A stretch of 64,000 bases of DNA from Alistipes sp. (GTDB taxonomy: Bacteria; Bacteroidota; Bacteroidia; Bacteroidales; Rikenellaceae). Shown one piece after another: positions 16,639-23,963 of this stretch; the first letter of the stretch is position 1, and each line of letters begins with the position of its first letter. Where the stretch lies: positions 103,210 through 167,209 of the forward strand of contig JAFVRN010000015.1 in NCBI GenBank assembly GCA_017504265.1, written 5' to 3'. Both the position numbers and the translations under genes were made by a program. The notes beneath the pieces are model-generated. The model was not told the DNA's origin, searched no databases, and saw nothing but the letters and a program-made list of their open reading frames with translations.

Positions 16639-17886
16639 ATGAAAACTAAGAACTTTGTAGGCACAATCGCAAGCCTTATCGAAACTGCGAATGACAAGCA
16701 TTTCACTTTGGATGCTGTTGAGGTAATGGAGTTTGTAAAGCAGGTAATCTCTGCTATTACTGAGGAGTTTTGCGTGCTTGGCAAGGCGACCGCCATGAGT
16801 GGTGAGCAGGCTCTTGCGAAGGCGGAAGACATTTATGTGGATGCAGATGGTGAGTTGGATGAGAATGTGGACTTCTTCTGCGATAAGGAGGCTATGGAGT
16901 CTATCTACGAAACCGTCTATGCATTGATGACGGAGAAGAACTACAAGAGCGATGCTGTTCGTATTGTCGAGAGTATCAAAAGTGATGAGACTTTTGCATA
17001 TGATTTCTTCTATGGCACAAAACCTGTGCCCGGCAAGAACATTGCCGGCCTTCGCTCTCGCATCATCAACCAGGTCCGTATGAGTTACGGTGTTGTGGTT
17101 GATCCTTTGGATTTCAATACTATCCTCTATGAGCACCTCTACTCCGAGGGTACTTGGAAAGTACTCAACTCTTACAACTACCGTAGTACCATTTTCCAGT
17201 GGTTGGGCACTGTTGCTTCGCACTGCATTATGGCCCACTTGGAGGAGAATGGCTATATCAAAATTTCTCGTGCCCGCACTCCGGGTAACACTCGCTTGGT
17301 GCTTAAGAAGAAGACGCCCGAGTATTGCCGTATCGTAATCGATGATATGGTAAAGATTCGTTCTATGCGCGATATGCTTTTTGCAGTTTATGTTGACCGT
17401 ATCGACCAGGAGACTATTCAGGAGCGTTTTGGTATGGACGAGGAGATGTACAAGCTCACTCTTCGTGCTTCTGAGAAGACTTTGAAGACGGCATTGCTCA
17501 ATACCGAGCATCCTTACGACGATGTCCTTGTCGATAAGGGTGCCCGTAAGATTATGCTCTCATCAGACTTCCTGACTATCATTGGTCAGACCAATGCTGC
17601 TTACAACGAGGATAGCCCTTTGCGCGAGGTGCTGGGTGTAACTCCTGACGATACAGAGTTCGATACCAAGGTTATCGACTTCCTCTACAACTTCACCAAT
17701 AACCTTGATTGGAGCGACGAGGACAAGTATGTATGGCAGAGCCGTTACATCAAGAATGTGAAGCCAGATGATGTGGCTGAGAATCTTCCTAATCGCTCTC
17801 GTCCATGGGTGGATACACGCTATTCGCGCCTCAATCGCCAATTCAAGGAGGCCATTCGTGAGTGGTGGGCAAATATTAACCGCTAA
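16639..17886 (+). CDS. Sigma-70-like protein (divergent)
   Basis: 415 aa from ATG 16639. The segment at about 179-205 (YNYRSTIFQWLGTVASHCIM) resembles the region 2.2-2.4 helix of sigma-70/ECF factors. The C-terminus (about 365-412, KPDDVAENLPNRSRPWVDTR then RLNRQFKEAIREWW) resembles the region 4 helix-turn-helix with its RxxR-type tail. The ~170-residue N-terminal extension and ~150-residue insert are unusual for ECF factors. It is 12 bp upstream of the pseudokinase-AAA gene, so regulated release by that protein is plausible. The sigma call rests on pattern only. Confidence 0.55.
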   Translation: MKTKNFVGTIASLIETANDKHFTLDAVEVMEFVKQVISAITEEFCVLGKATAMSGEQALAKAEDIYVDADGELDENVDFFCDKEAMESIYETVYALMTEKNYKSDAVRIVESIKSDETFAYDFFYGTKPVPGKNIAGLRSRIINQVRMSYGVVVDPLDFNTILYEHLYSEGTWKVLNSYNYRSTIFQWLGTVASHCIMAHLEENGYIKISRARTPGNTRLVLKKKTPEYCRIVIDDMVKIRSMRDMLFAVYVDRIDQETIQERFGMDEEMYKLTLRASEKTLKTALLNTEHPYDDVLVDKGARKIMLSSDFLTIIGQTNAAYNEDSPLREVLGVTPDDTEFDTKVIDFLYNFTNNLDWSDEDKYVWQSRYIKNVKPDDVAENLPNRSRPWVDTRYSRLNRQFKEAIREWWANINR

Positions 17887-17898
17887 GACTATACAGCT

Positions 17899-19758
17899 AT
17901 GATTCTCACACTGAACACTAAGTTTGAGGGATATACTCCGGTGCAGGTGCTCGGCAAGAGCACCTCGTACCGTGAGGTGTACCTTGCTAAGAACAGCTTT
18001 GAGCAGGATGTTGTTCTTACCGTATACGATATGAACAAATTGCCCGAGTGTTTCACTGATGGCAAGATTCCTGAGTTTGAGATTATCCCACAGCTCACTA
18101 ATGAGGCTTTACCTACATACATCGAGCGCGGAGACTACGACAACGATGAGATTTCATTGCGATGGATGGCGACAAAATATGTTGGCGGCATTACACTCTC
18201 TGAGTACATACACTCGGACTATGTTCGCAATGAACGAGAGATGCTCCATCAGTTCTATAACTTGTTGGTGGCAGTTAAGGAACTCTCCTGGCGTATGGGT
18301 GGCGGTTGTTGCAACAACATTTCTACGGATAATATCATTGTTACGGTAGATGCTGCCGATGAAGCAAAGTGGCATCTTGTGGGTCTTAATTGCGTGTCCG
18401 AGACTTGCAAAGGTCGTGCGACATTTGATACTTACGCAGCGTCTCGTTTCTTTCGAGCACCGGAGACATTGGTTGGGCATTACAATGTGAGGACAGACAT
18501 CTTCTCATTGGGAATTGTACTTGCTATTATTATGCAAGGTAAGCATCCTTGGGAAAAGTTTATTAAAACAGATGCCCCTTTGCCAATTGCTGCTGTAGTA
18601 AAGATTATGCGCGATAATGCTCCAATGTTAGCAATACCAGATGCCCTAAAGAATATTGTTGCTAAGGCAATTGCAACCAAACCATCTGAACGCTACAAGT
18701 CCATAGAGGATTTTGGTGCTGCTATAGCCAAGTATCTCGGGAACGAGAACTTGAGCAGTTTTGAGTGTTTTGCTCCTGCACATTCAAAGCCTGTTGCAAC
18801 ACCTCCCGAGCATAAAACCGAGGAAGAGGAATCTGTGGATGTCATGAAACAACAAGCACCTCCTCAGCCAAAGTCCAATGTCAAGATTGAGAGGGTTAAG
18901 GGTAATGGCTTTAAGGATGTCGCAGGTATGGACCAACTCAAATGTAAACTTACTCGAAACTTTGTAGATATCGCTCAGAATCGCGAGTTGGCAGCACAAT
19001 TTCATATTACTCCTCCTAACGGCATCCTGTTGTGGGGCCCTCCGGGTACGGGTAAGACATTTATCTCGCGCAAGCTTGCCGAGGAGAGCGGAATGTTGTT
19101 CAGCCTTATTAAGCCAAGCGACTTAGGCAATATCTATATCCACGGTTCGCAAAGTATGATTGCAGACCTTTTTACCCGTAGTGAGGAGCTGGCTGCAAAG
19201 AACAATTGTGGTGTTCTGTTGGTCTTTGACGAGTTTGACAGTCTTGTTCCAAAGCGAGGCGTGAATGACGATAACAATCAGGCGAATGAGGTGGCAGAGT
19301 TCCTTACAAGGCTCAACGATTGCGCCGAGAAGAATGTCTTTGTTGTAGCTACCACAAACCGCATCGACGCCATCGACCCTGCCATAATTCGTAAGGGGCG
19401 TATGGACGAAGTGATATATGTCGGACTACCCGATGAAGAAGCACGCAAGGAACTTTTGGAATTGGAACTTCTGAAGCGACCACACGAAGATATAGACATG
19501 GCTCGCATCGTTGAATTAACCAAAGGCTATTCGTCAAGCGACATAAGTTTTATCGTAAAGGAGTGTGCCAGATGCTCATTTGACGAGAGTATCAAGGCAA
19601 AGCACTTGGTGAAAATAGATCAACCGCTACTTGAAAAAACAATTGCTGGAACGCGACCTTCAGTGACAGCTGATGAACTCCGTCAGTTTGAGCGAGCCAA
19701 AGAATCGTTCTCAAGAGGGCAAAAGCCCGAACGACCTCGAATAGGTTTTGTCAAATAG
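17899..19758 (+). CDS. Pseudokinase-AAA+ ATPase fusion
   Basis: 619 aa. Residues ~8-275 have a Ser/Thr-kinase fold: hinge-like KYVGGITLSEYI, APE motif RAPE (186-189) and DIFSLG (200-205). The active-site residues are gone. The VAIK lysine position reads VLTV, the HRD loop is CNNISTDN (Asn140 at the catalytic Asp position, with D144/N145 kept), and DFG is replaced by GLN. A Pro/Glu/Gln linker (about 280-325) leads to an AAA domain with Walker A GPPGTGKT (380-387), Walker B LLVFDEFD (about 440-447), sensor 1 VATTN and R-finger RKGRMDE. This suggests a sensor or scaffold domain controlling an unfoldase. It follows the sigma-like gene by 12 bp. Confidence 0.88.
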   Translation: MILTLNTKFEGYTPVQVLGKSTSYREVYLAKNSFEQDVVLTVYDMNKLPECFTDGKIPEFEIIPQLTNEALPTYIERGDYDNDEISLRWMATKYVGGITLSEYIHSDYVRNEREMLHQFYNLLVAVKELSWRMGGGCCNNISTDNIIVTVDAADEAKWHLVGLNCVSETCKGRATFDTYAASRFFRAPETLVGHYNVRTDIFSLGIVLAIIMQGKHPWEKFIKTDAPLPIAAVVKIMRDNAPMLAIPDALKNIVAKAIATKPSERYKSIEDFGAAIAKYLGNENLSSFECFAPAHSKPVATPPEHKTEEEESVDVMKQQAPPQPKSNVKIERVKGNGFKDVAGMDQLKCKLTRNFVDIAQNRELAAQFHITPPNGILLWGPPGTGKTFISRKLAEESGMLFSLIKPSDLGNIYIHGSQSMIADLFTRSEELAAKNNCGVLLVFDEFDSLVPKRGVNDDNNQANEVAEFLTRLNDCAEKNVFVVATTNRIDAIDPAIIRKGRMDEVIYVGLPDEEARKELLELELLKRPHEDIDMARIVELTKGYSSSDISFIVKECARCSFDESIKAKHLVKIDQPLLEKTIAGTRPSVTADELRQFERAKESFSRGQKPERPRIGFVK

Positions 19759-19783
19759 TTGATAGATATTCGATGATACGACA
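19759..19783 (+). promoter_or_regulatory. Shared motif TTGATAGA-N7-GATACGACAC upstream of YbjN-like genes
   Basis: TTGATAGA (19759-19766) overlaps the stop region of the pseudokinase-AAA gene and is followed by GATACGACAC (19774-19783), 59 bp before ATG 19818. It has the same order as the element at 11742-11765. A close relative of the second half, GTATACGACACC, lies at 24672-24683 before the second structured RNA copy. Confidence 0.35.
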
Positions 19784-19817
19784 CTCTATGTAATAAACAA
19801 CATAACAAAATAATATT

Positions 19818-20309
19818 ATGAACCAGAAAGAGATTATACTTGACCAATTGAAGGCAATGGGCTTCGAGCCTATCGAACTTGGAGATGTAGGATTTGTATT
19901 CAAGTACGAAGATATGAATTACCTATACATGCCTGATGATGATGACGAGCAGTTCTTGCGCATTGTTCTTCCTCACTTATTTGAGGTAACAGCCGAGAAT
20001 CGTGTTGCAGTATTGGATGCGATGCACGAGACGGGCATGATGCTGAAATATGCGAAGGTCTGTATTATGCATGAGAATGCTGCTTGGGCGATTTATGAGC
20101 ATCGTCTTACATCCACCGACAATTTAGCTGAGCTATTGGAGCATATTATCCGTGTTCTCGAGGCTGCCGCTCACGTGTTCTATAAAAAAATAAACGGAGA
20201 AGATGTTATGGGGCGTCCAGAAGAGTCGGAGGATCGTTCCGATGAAGAACTTGAGGCAGAGTTGCAGAAGATGCTCGATAGCATTGAGGAAGACGAAGTG
20301 GCTAACTAA
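19818..20309 (+). CDS. YbjN-like (type III secretion chaperone-like fold) protein
   Basis: 163 aa. Pattern of a short helix (EIILDQLKAMGFEP), strands (GFVFKYEDMNYLYMP), a hydrophobic strand FLRIVLP and two long helices, typical of YbjN-like proteins. It ends in an acidic tail (DRSDEELEAELQKML). Such proteins bind helical partners but lack an enzymatic site. The next gene encodes a shorter relative, and two more lie on the minus strand at 21.8-22.7 kb. The fold assignment is from pattern, not a search. Confidence 0.55.
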   Translation: MNQKEIILDQLKAMGFEPIELGDVGFVFKYEDMNYLYMPDDDDEQFLRIVLPHLFEVTAENRVAVLDAMHETGMMLKYAKVCIMHENAAWAIYEHRLTSTDNLAELLEHIIRVLEAAAHVFYKKINGEDVMGRPEESEDRSDEELEAELQKMLDSIEEDEVAN

Positions 20310-20321
20310 ATAATTGCAGAT

Positions 20322-20705
20322 ATGAGTACATTTGAATTGGCGAAAGAGTTTATCGCAAGCCAGCGATACCAGATGTTGTACGAGGATAGTTCGGATGGCC
20401 ACATCGCCTTCCGTTTCCAGATGAATACAATCCACTTTTGGGGAAACTCCGAAGATGAGCATTTCTTCTTTATGACACTGCCTAACTTCACGGATGTAAC
20501 CGAGGAGAATATGGCACAAGTGAAGGAGAATTGTCATCAGATAAACAAAGAGGCTAAACTCGTAAAGCTCTATGTTTTGAATGATGTGATTTTGGCTGCT
20601 GCAGAGGTTTATTACCTTGCCGAGGATGACTTCAAGTTTCAAATGCTGAATGCCCTAAAGCATCTTGTAGCAGCAAAAGTAATGTATAAGAAACTTGATG
20701 AGTAG
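20322..20705 (+). CDS. YbjN-like protein, shorter relative
   Basis: 127 aa. It shares with the preceding protein the order helix - GHIAFRFQMNTIHFW strand pair - FFFMTLPNFTDVTEEN - Lys-rich strand and helix - terminal HLVAAKVMYKKLDE (compare EAAAHVFYKKI upstream). It lacks the acidic tail. It starts 12 bp after its relative, so they may form a heterodimer. Role unknown. Confidence 0.6.
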   Translation: MSTFELAKEFIASQRYQMLYEDSSDGHIAFRFQMNTIHFWGNSEDEHFFFMTLPNFTDVTEENMAQVKENCHQINKEAKLVKLYVLNDVILAAAEVYYLAEDDFKFQMLNALKHLVAAKVMYKKLDE

Positions 20706-20793
20706 AGAAAAGTAACGCTTTGTTGGTGATAGCGCATACGAGTATCGAAAATTATCATTAAATTTATGAAGCTAACTTAACAATAATAAAGCT

Positions 20794-20964
20794 ATGAAGA
20801 AGGTAAAGGAGATTCGCGGATTGAAATGCCCCAACCATGATTATGCGAGAGACAACTACCATTTCTTGTATGAGGAAGCTTACCCAGGTGCTAAGCCGCT
20901 TTCAAGTACAAGGTGTATCAAGTGTGGCTACACGATGTCGTTGCACAAGCCACAGAAGTATTAA
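20794..20964 (+). CDS. 56-aa small zinc-binding-type protein, copy 2
   Basis: Start ATG 20794. Same length and Cys/His positions (C12, H15, C41, C44) as the gene at 1108-1278, with about 42 of 56 identical residues. Differences are mostly at the termini and in the middle (LYEEAYPGAK against TYQPAYPGAG). It is followed 26 bp later by an unknown gene, whereas copy 1 is followed 10 bp later by the AAA ATPase. The GTGATAGC word at 20726-20733 lies 68 bp upstream. Function unknown. Confidence 0.75.
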   Translation: MKKVKEIRGLKCPNHDYARDNYHFLYEEAYPGAKPLSSTRCIKCGYTMSLHKPQKY

Positions 20965-20990
20965 TAGCAATCACGACAGACTTGAATAAT

Positions 20991-21392
20991 ATGAACGCAG
21001 TAATAACCTACAAAGAGATTTCAGACTTCATTGAGAAGGAGCTCAAGATACGCCCTAAGTTCACCACCGTTGATGAGAAGACTCTTGAAGTAAGCTATAA
21101 GCCCGGAGTGTTTATGCCAACCATCAGCGTCAAGTTCCATATCGAGGCGATGCGCAAGGATATTGTATGCTTATCCTATGAGTGTGGTACTCCTGCATCA
21201 CTGATGATTGCCGGTGTTGTGGCCTACCTTGAGGAGAAGATTCCAAGTGGTATCGAGGTGAATACAACAGATAAGCGTGTGAATATCTACCCGCAGCGTT
21301 TCAAGCAGATTGAGAAGGTCTTGGAGTATGTGGTGCTGTCTAACATAACATTCGAGGAGAACTCGGCCAATGTAGTACTGACAATTGTTTAA
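20991..21392 (+). CDS. Protein of unknown function (133 aa)
   Basis: Start ATG 20991; an upstream in-frame start would overlap the small zinc gene. Mixed alpha/beta pattern: helix ITYKEISDFIEKELKI, strands TLEVSYKPG, ISVKFHIEAM and IVCLSYECG, then helices and terminal strands. No Cys/His motif or membrane segment. The size and strand pattern would fit a small adaptor, but no family is recognised. It is the last intact plus-strand gene before the structured-RNA region. Confidence 0.65.
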   Translation: MNAVITYKEISDFIEKELKIRPKFTTVDEKTLEVSYKPGVFMPTISVKFHIEAMRKDIVCLSYECGTPASLMIAGVVAYLEEKIPSGIEVNTTDKRVNIYPQRFKQIEKVLEYVVLSNITFEENSANVVLTIV

Positions 21393-21409
21393 TTATGGAC
21401 GAACTGTAA

Positions 21410-21529
21410 TATAAACCAACTGGATACTCTTACCGCGTAGATGAAAATGTCTGGGCGGGAGAATATCCCGTATGGGAGTGGAAACAAGGTGCAAGAATGC
21501 GACAGTTGAAACTTTTATTGATAAAGTGA
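21410..21529 (+). pseudogene. Short remnant resembling the N-terminus of a protein-tyrosine-phosphatase-like gene
   Basis: A 40-codon open stretch bounded by stops, with no plausible start, reads GYSYRVDENVWAGEYPVWEW and then a helix-like segment. This resembles the start of bacterial dual-specificity phosphatases of the type ...SYxVxxxLxAGEYPG. No catalytic CX5R follows. Probably a decayed gene fragment between the cluster and the first RNA-like element. Confidence 0.35.
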
Positions 21530-21589
21530 TAGAACTTTGTGGTAAATCTACTCAATAGTATATGACCCACACAAGGGCAAAAATAAAAA

Positions 21590-21804
21590 AAGAATTGTAA
21601 AACTTGGTCCCGCGCTGTCACGAGGCGTAGAATGGAATCGTAGCCAGAAGGAGTATAACACTTGTTGGTCGTGAACAACGATGTTCCCTGCTCCTTGCCA
21701 AATAGATTAGTCGTAAGTTGGCTGCCTTGTCGGGAAATGACAAGACCTCCTCGCAGTGGTTAGAAGATGGAGGATGGAGAGGATGGACGCATCCTCTCCT
21801 TTTT
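21590..21804 (+). ncRNA. Structured RNA-like element, copy 1
   Basis: About 200 nt, homologous to 24705-24907. Shared stems: GCGCT/GGCGT (21612-21616/21624-21628), long-range AGCCA/TGGCT (21642-21646/21719-21723), GTTG/CAAC (21664-21667/21676-21679), CTTGTC/GACAAG (21726-21731/21739-21744), CCTCC/GGAGG (21746-21750/21769-21773). Between the copies the first three stems differ by paired changes that keep pairing. It ends in a perfect 10-bp terminator hairpin (21776-21785/21790-21799) and five T. No conserved ORF runs through it. An independent small RNA is the best reading; I do not recognise the family. Confidence 0.6.
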
Positions 21805-21823
21805 GTTGATATGTGTTCAGCAC

Positions 21824-22237
21824 CTAGTCATTATCACACCAAGGTATTTGCTGCCGCTCCTCAATGTGTTCTCTGCGCACATTAAAGAAGTCCTCATATA
21901 GTTTCTGTATGTCATATAGAGCAAAGGTTAGTTGCTCTGGGATATACTCCTCTGACACAACTCTAAACGAGGTAACAATCGTAAAACAATTATAGTCCAA
22001 TTTGGCAATACGGCCAATATGATCGTGTGAATTAACTACCCTAATAGTGTCTTCAAGTTCACATACCGTTCGATAGAAGTTTGGCAGGAGTAGAGTTACG
22101 GTTTTATATGTAGAATCGTAATAACAGAATGCTCGTTCAAGCATATAATTAAAACTAACACCACTTTTCTTGGTGTTTGTATCGGGGTTGTATCCCAGCT
22201 CCTTAAGCGTTAAGGTTATTTGTTCTATAACAGCCAT
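21824..22237 (-). CDS. YbjN-like protein (137 aa)
   Basis: Same pattern as the 19.8-20.7 kb genes: helix EQITLTLKELGYNP, strand GVSFNYMLERAFCYY, strand TVTLLLPNFY, then helices ending in a charged tail. It is 4 bp downstream of the next minus-strand gene (22242-22736) and converges on the terminator of the first RNA-like element. No catalytic motif. Fold assignment by pattern only. Confidence 0.55.
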   Translation of the reverse strand: MAVIEQITLTLKELGYNPDTNTKKSGVSFNYMLERAFCYYDSTYKTVTLLLPNFYRTVCELEDTIRVVNSHDHIGRIAKLDYNCFTIVTSFRVVSEEYIPEQLTFALYDIQKLYEDFFNVRREHIEERQQIPWCDND

Positions 22238-22241
22238 AGTG

Positions 22242-22736
22242 CTAATATGTTTTAAGTTTACAACACTCTCGAAGCGATTTGTAAAATATGCTTCTACTCG
22301 AAAATTCTCTTATAGCATAGTCGCCACGTCTCATAATATACTGAAAGTCGTTTGGATTTATTGTTCCAGTGTCTAATCTCATATTTGCCACAGAGTATAA
22401 TTCATCGTCTAAAAGCCACACAACTGCTGGAGATGAATGGATCGATATTTCGTTGATAAGTTCGTGAATTTGCAATGTCTGTTCTGTGTTATGGGCGTTG
22501 CAATGCGCGAACAAGGCCATTATACGTATCTCATCCCAATTGTTAAATATTGTAAATTCATATTCATATCCTCTGTATTTTGTAGTAATCTTATTTTCAG
22601 AAGTGTAGTTAACAGGCATCCCGAACAATTTTAAATATCTTTCAAGTTCTTTTGAGATGTCTACTTTTTCTGGATCCTTCTTAGACAACACTTTGTAGAA
22701 GTTGTCTCTATTAGTATACTCAAATCTGGAATACAT
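22242..22736 (-). CDS. YbjN-like protein (164 aa)
   Basis: Helix (ISKELERYLKLFGMP), strand pair (NKITTKYRGYEYEFTIFNN), strand EIRIMALF and a long helix with a C-terminal Arg-rich part, in the order seen in the neighbouring YbjN-like genes but more divergent. First gene of a two-gene minus-strand unit, divergent from 22869. Function unknown. Confidence 0.5.
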   Translation of the reverse strand: MYSRFEYTNRDNFYKVLSKKDPEKVDISKELERYLKLFGMPVNYTSENKITTKYRGYEYEFTIFNNWDEIRIMALFAHCNAHNTEQTLQIHELINEISIHSSPAVVWLLDDELYSVANMRLDTGTINPNDFQYIMRRGDYAIREFSSRSIFYKSLRECCKLKTY

Positions 22737-22868
22737 AAATTATTTTTTTTAGGTTTGTATCTATTTGTAGAGAGTCCGTATAAGTGGAATTTCTATCAGA
22801 GAAAATTAATTTCTTTATTCCCTGATAGAATTTATAGCAAATATCCCTCTATATATAAAAAGGAACCT

Positions 22869-23552
22869 ATGACAAAGATTTGTTATCCATTTTATGGCAG
22901 AGGCAAGTTTGCCTCATTGGCAAGCCTATTCAAATTTATCGCTGAGGATGAGATGCGGTATATATCACCATACTCGCTAATCAGCATTGTTCAGTACAAT
23001 GTTCCATATCGAGACCATCTGCGAAGCTATGGTATCTATAGTCTTGTTGAGCGCTTATATAGGGAGGCTCCACAATTGAGGGAGAGACAAGTAATGATTG
23101 ACCTTTTAATAGAGTGGGCGCAGGAGGAGCATATAGCAGACTACGATATTCAATATTTCCATATTAGGGATAAAATAACTATCCTTGGACATACTTTTAA
23201 TGGACTATGCGATATAAGTCTAAGTGCTGAATTATGGGGTTGTGATTATGGTCGAGGGGTTGACTGTACGAGAGTAATACCAGCCTTTTGTAACGAGAAG
23301 GTGCACGTTGCTGATATATATAAAGGCTATCCCCAGTTTGATAACACAGATGTAGGTGATCATCGAGCCTATCACAATTACATATTCCGCAATCATACTA
23401 TTTCAGAGGGGGATATTGAGCGAGTTATGCGTACTCCACATGGATTCAATTTCTGTATGATGCACGAACATATTTGTGAGGATCAACTCCCGATTCTTTA
23501 TTATAGTGGGGCTGGAAAATATATGCTTCTTGCGACCAAGAAGGGTGAGTAA
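22869..23552 (+). CDS. Protein of unknown function, paralogue of 23964-24650
   Basis: 227 aa from ATG 22869; the frame is open further upstream but has no ATG there. It shares with the next paralogue KICxPxY, FRSLA/FASLA, YRDHLRxYG, EAPQ, ADYDI, KDKITILGHTF and a terminal LPMLYY/LPILYY. No known domain, Cys motif or membrane segment. The strongly conserved KITILGHTF strand and Asp/Tyr residues suggest a folded enzyme or binding domain. The pair brackets a small zinc-ribbon gene. Confidence 0.7.
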   Translation: MTKICYPFYGRGKFASLASLFKFIAEDEMRYISPYSLISIVQYNVPYRDHLRSYGIYSLVERLYREAPQLRERQVMIDLLIEWAQEEHIADYDIQYFHIRDKITILGHTFNGLCDISLSAELWGCDYGRGVDCTRVIPAFCNEKVHVADIYKGYPQFDNTDVGDHRAYHNYIFRNHTISEGDIERVMRTPHGFNFCMMHEHICEDQLPILYYSGAGKYMLLATKKGE

Positions 23553-23567
23553 TTTTTTTGCATTCAA

Positions 23568-23575
23568 GTGATAGA
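23568..23575 (+). promoter_or_regulatory. GTGATAGA word upstream of the zinc-ribbon gene
   Basis: GTGATAGA lies 56 bp before ATG 23624, the same distance range (48-68 bp) as the related words before 1108, 11790, 19818 and 20794. No TAnnTTTG box follows. Listed as part of a possible island-wide regulatory motif. Confidence 0.25.
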
Positions 23576-23623
23576 ATAGACTGCTCATCTGCTCTATAAT
23601 AGTAAACGAACTATAACTTAAAA

Positions 23624-23878
23624 ATGAATACTATGTCAAAGCAGTGTCCTAATTGTAAAGGTTATAACACAGAACTTAGTGTTATGGGTAGCGCAGAATA
23701 TGCAATAAAAGGTTTGGCTAAAGCAACTGTAATTGCTGGAGGCTTTGTAGGCGGAGGGCTTCTTTGCGGCCCATATGGCGCAATGACAGGAGGCAAGGAA
23801 GCCAAGAGAATAACTAGTAAATGGACAGAGGGTGTCAACCTCTACCATTGCAATACCTGCGGAAATGAGTTTGAGTAG
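23624..23878 (+). CDS. Zinc-ribbon protein with glycine-rich hydrophobic segment (84 aa)
   Basis: Cys pairs C8-x2-C11 (CPNC) and C76-x2-C79 (CNTC) would form one zinc ribbon. Between them lies a Gly/Ala-rich hydrophobic segment (about 30-56, VIAGGFVGGGLLCGPYGAM), like glycine-zipper membrane segments. The split ribbon around a membrane-like helix is unusual. ATG 23633 is an alternative start. It lies between two paralogous unknown genes. Confidence 0.7.
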   Translation: MNTMSKQCPNCKGYNTELSVMGSAEYAIKGLAKATVIAGGFVGGGLLCGPYGAMTGGKEAKRITSKWTEGVNLYHCNTCGNEFE

Positions 23879-23963
23879 TATCCGTTCGCAGCAATATATA
23901 TTTAGTAAGCTACTAAGCATCCATAGACTGGCATAATATGCGTTATATTTGAACTTTACTACT

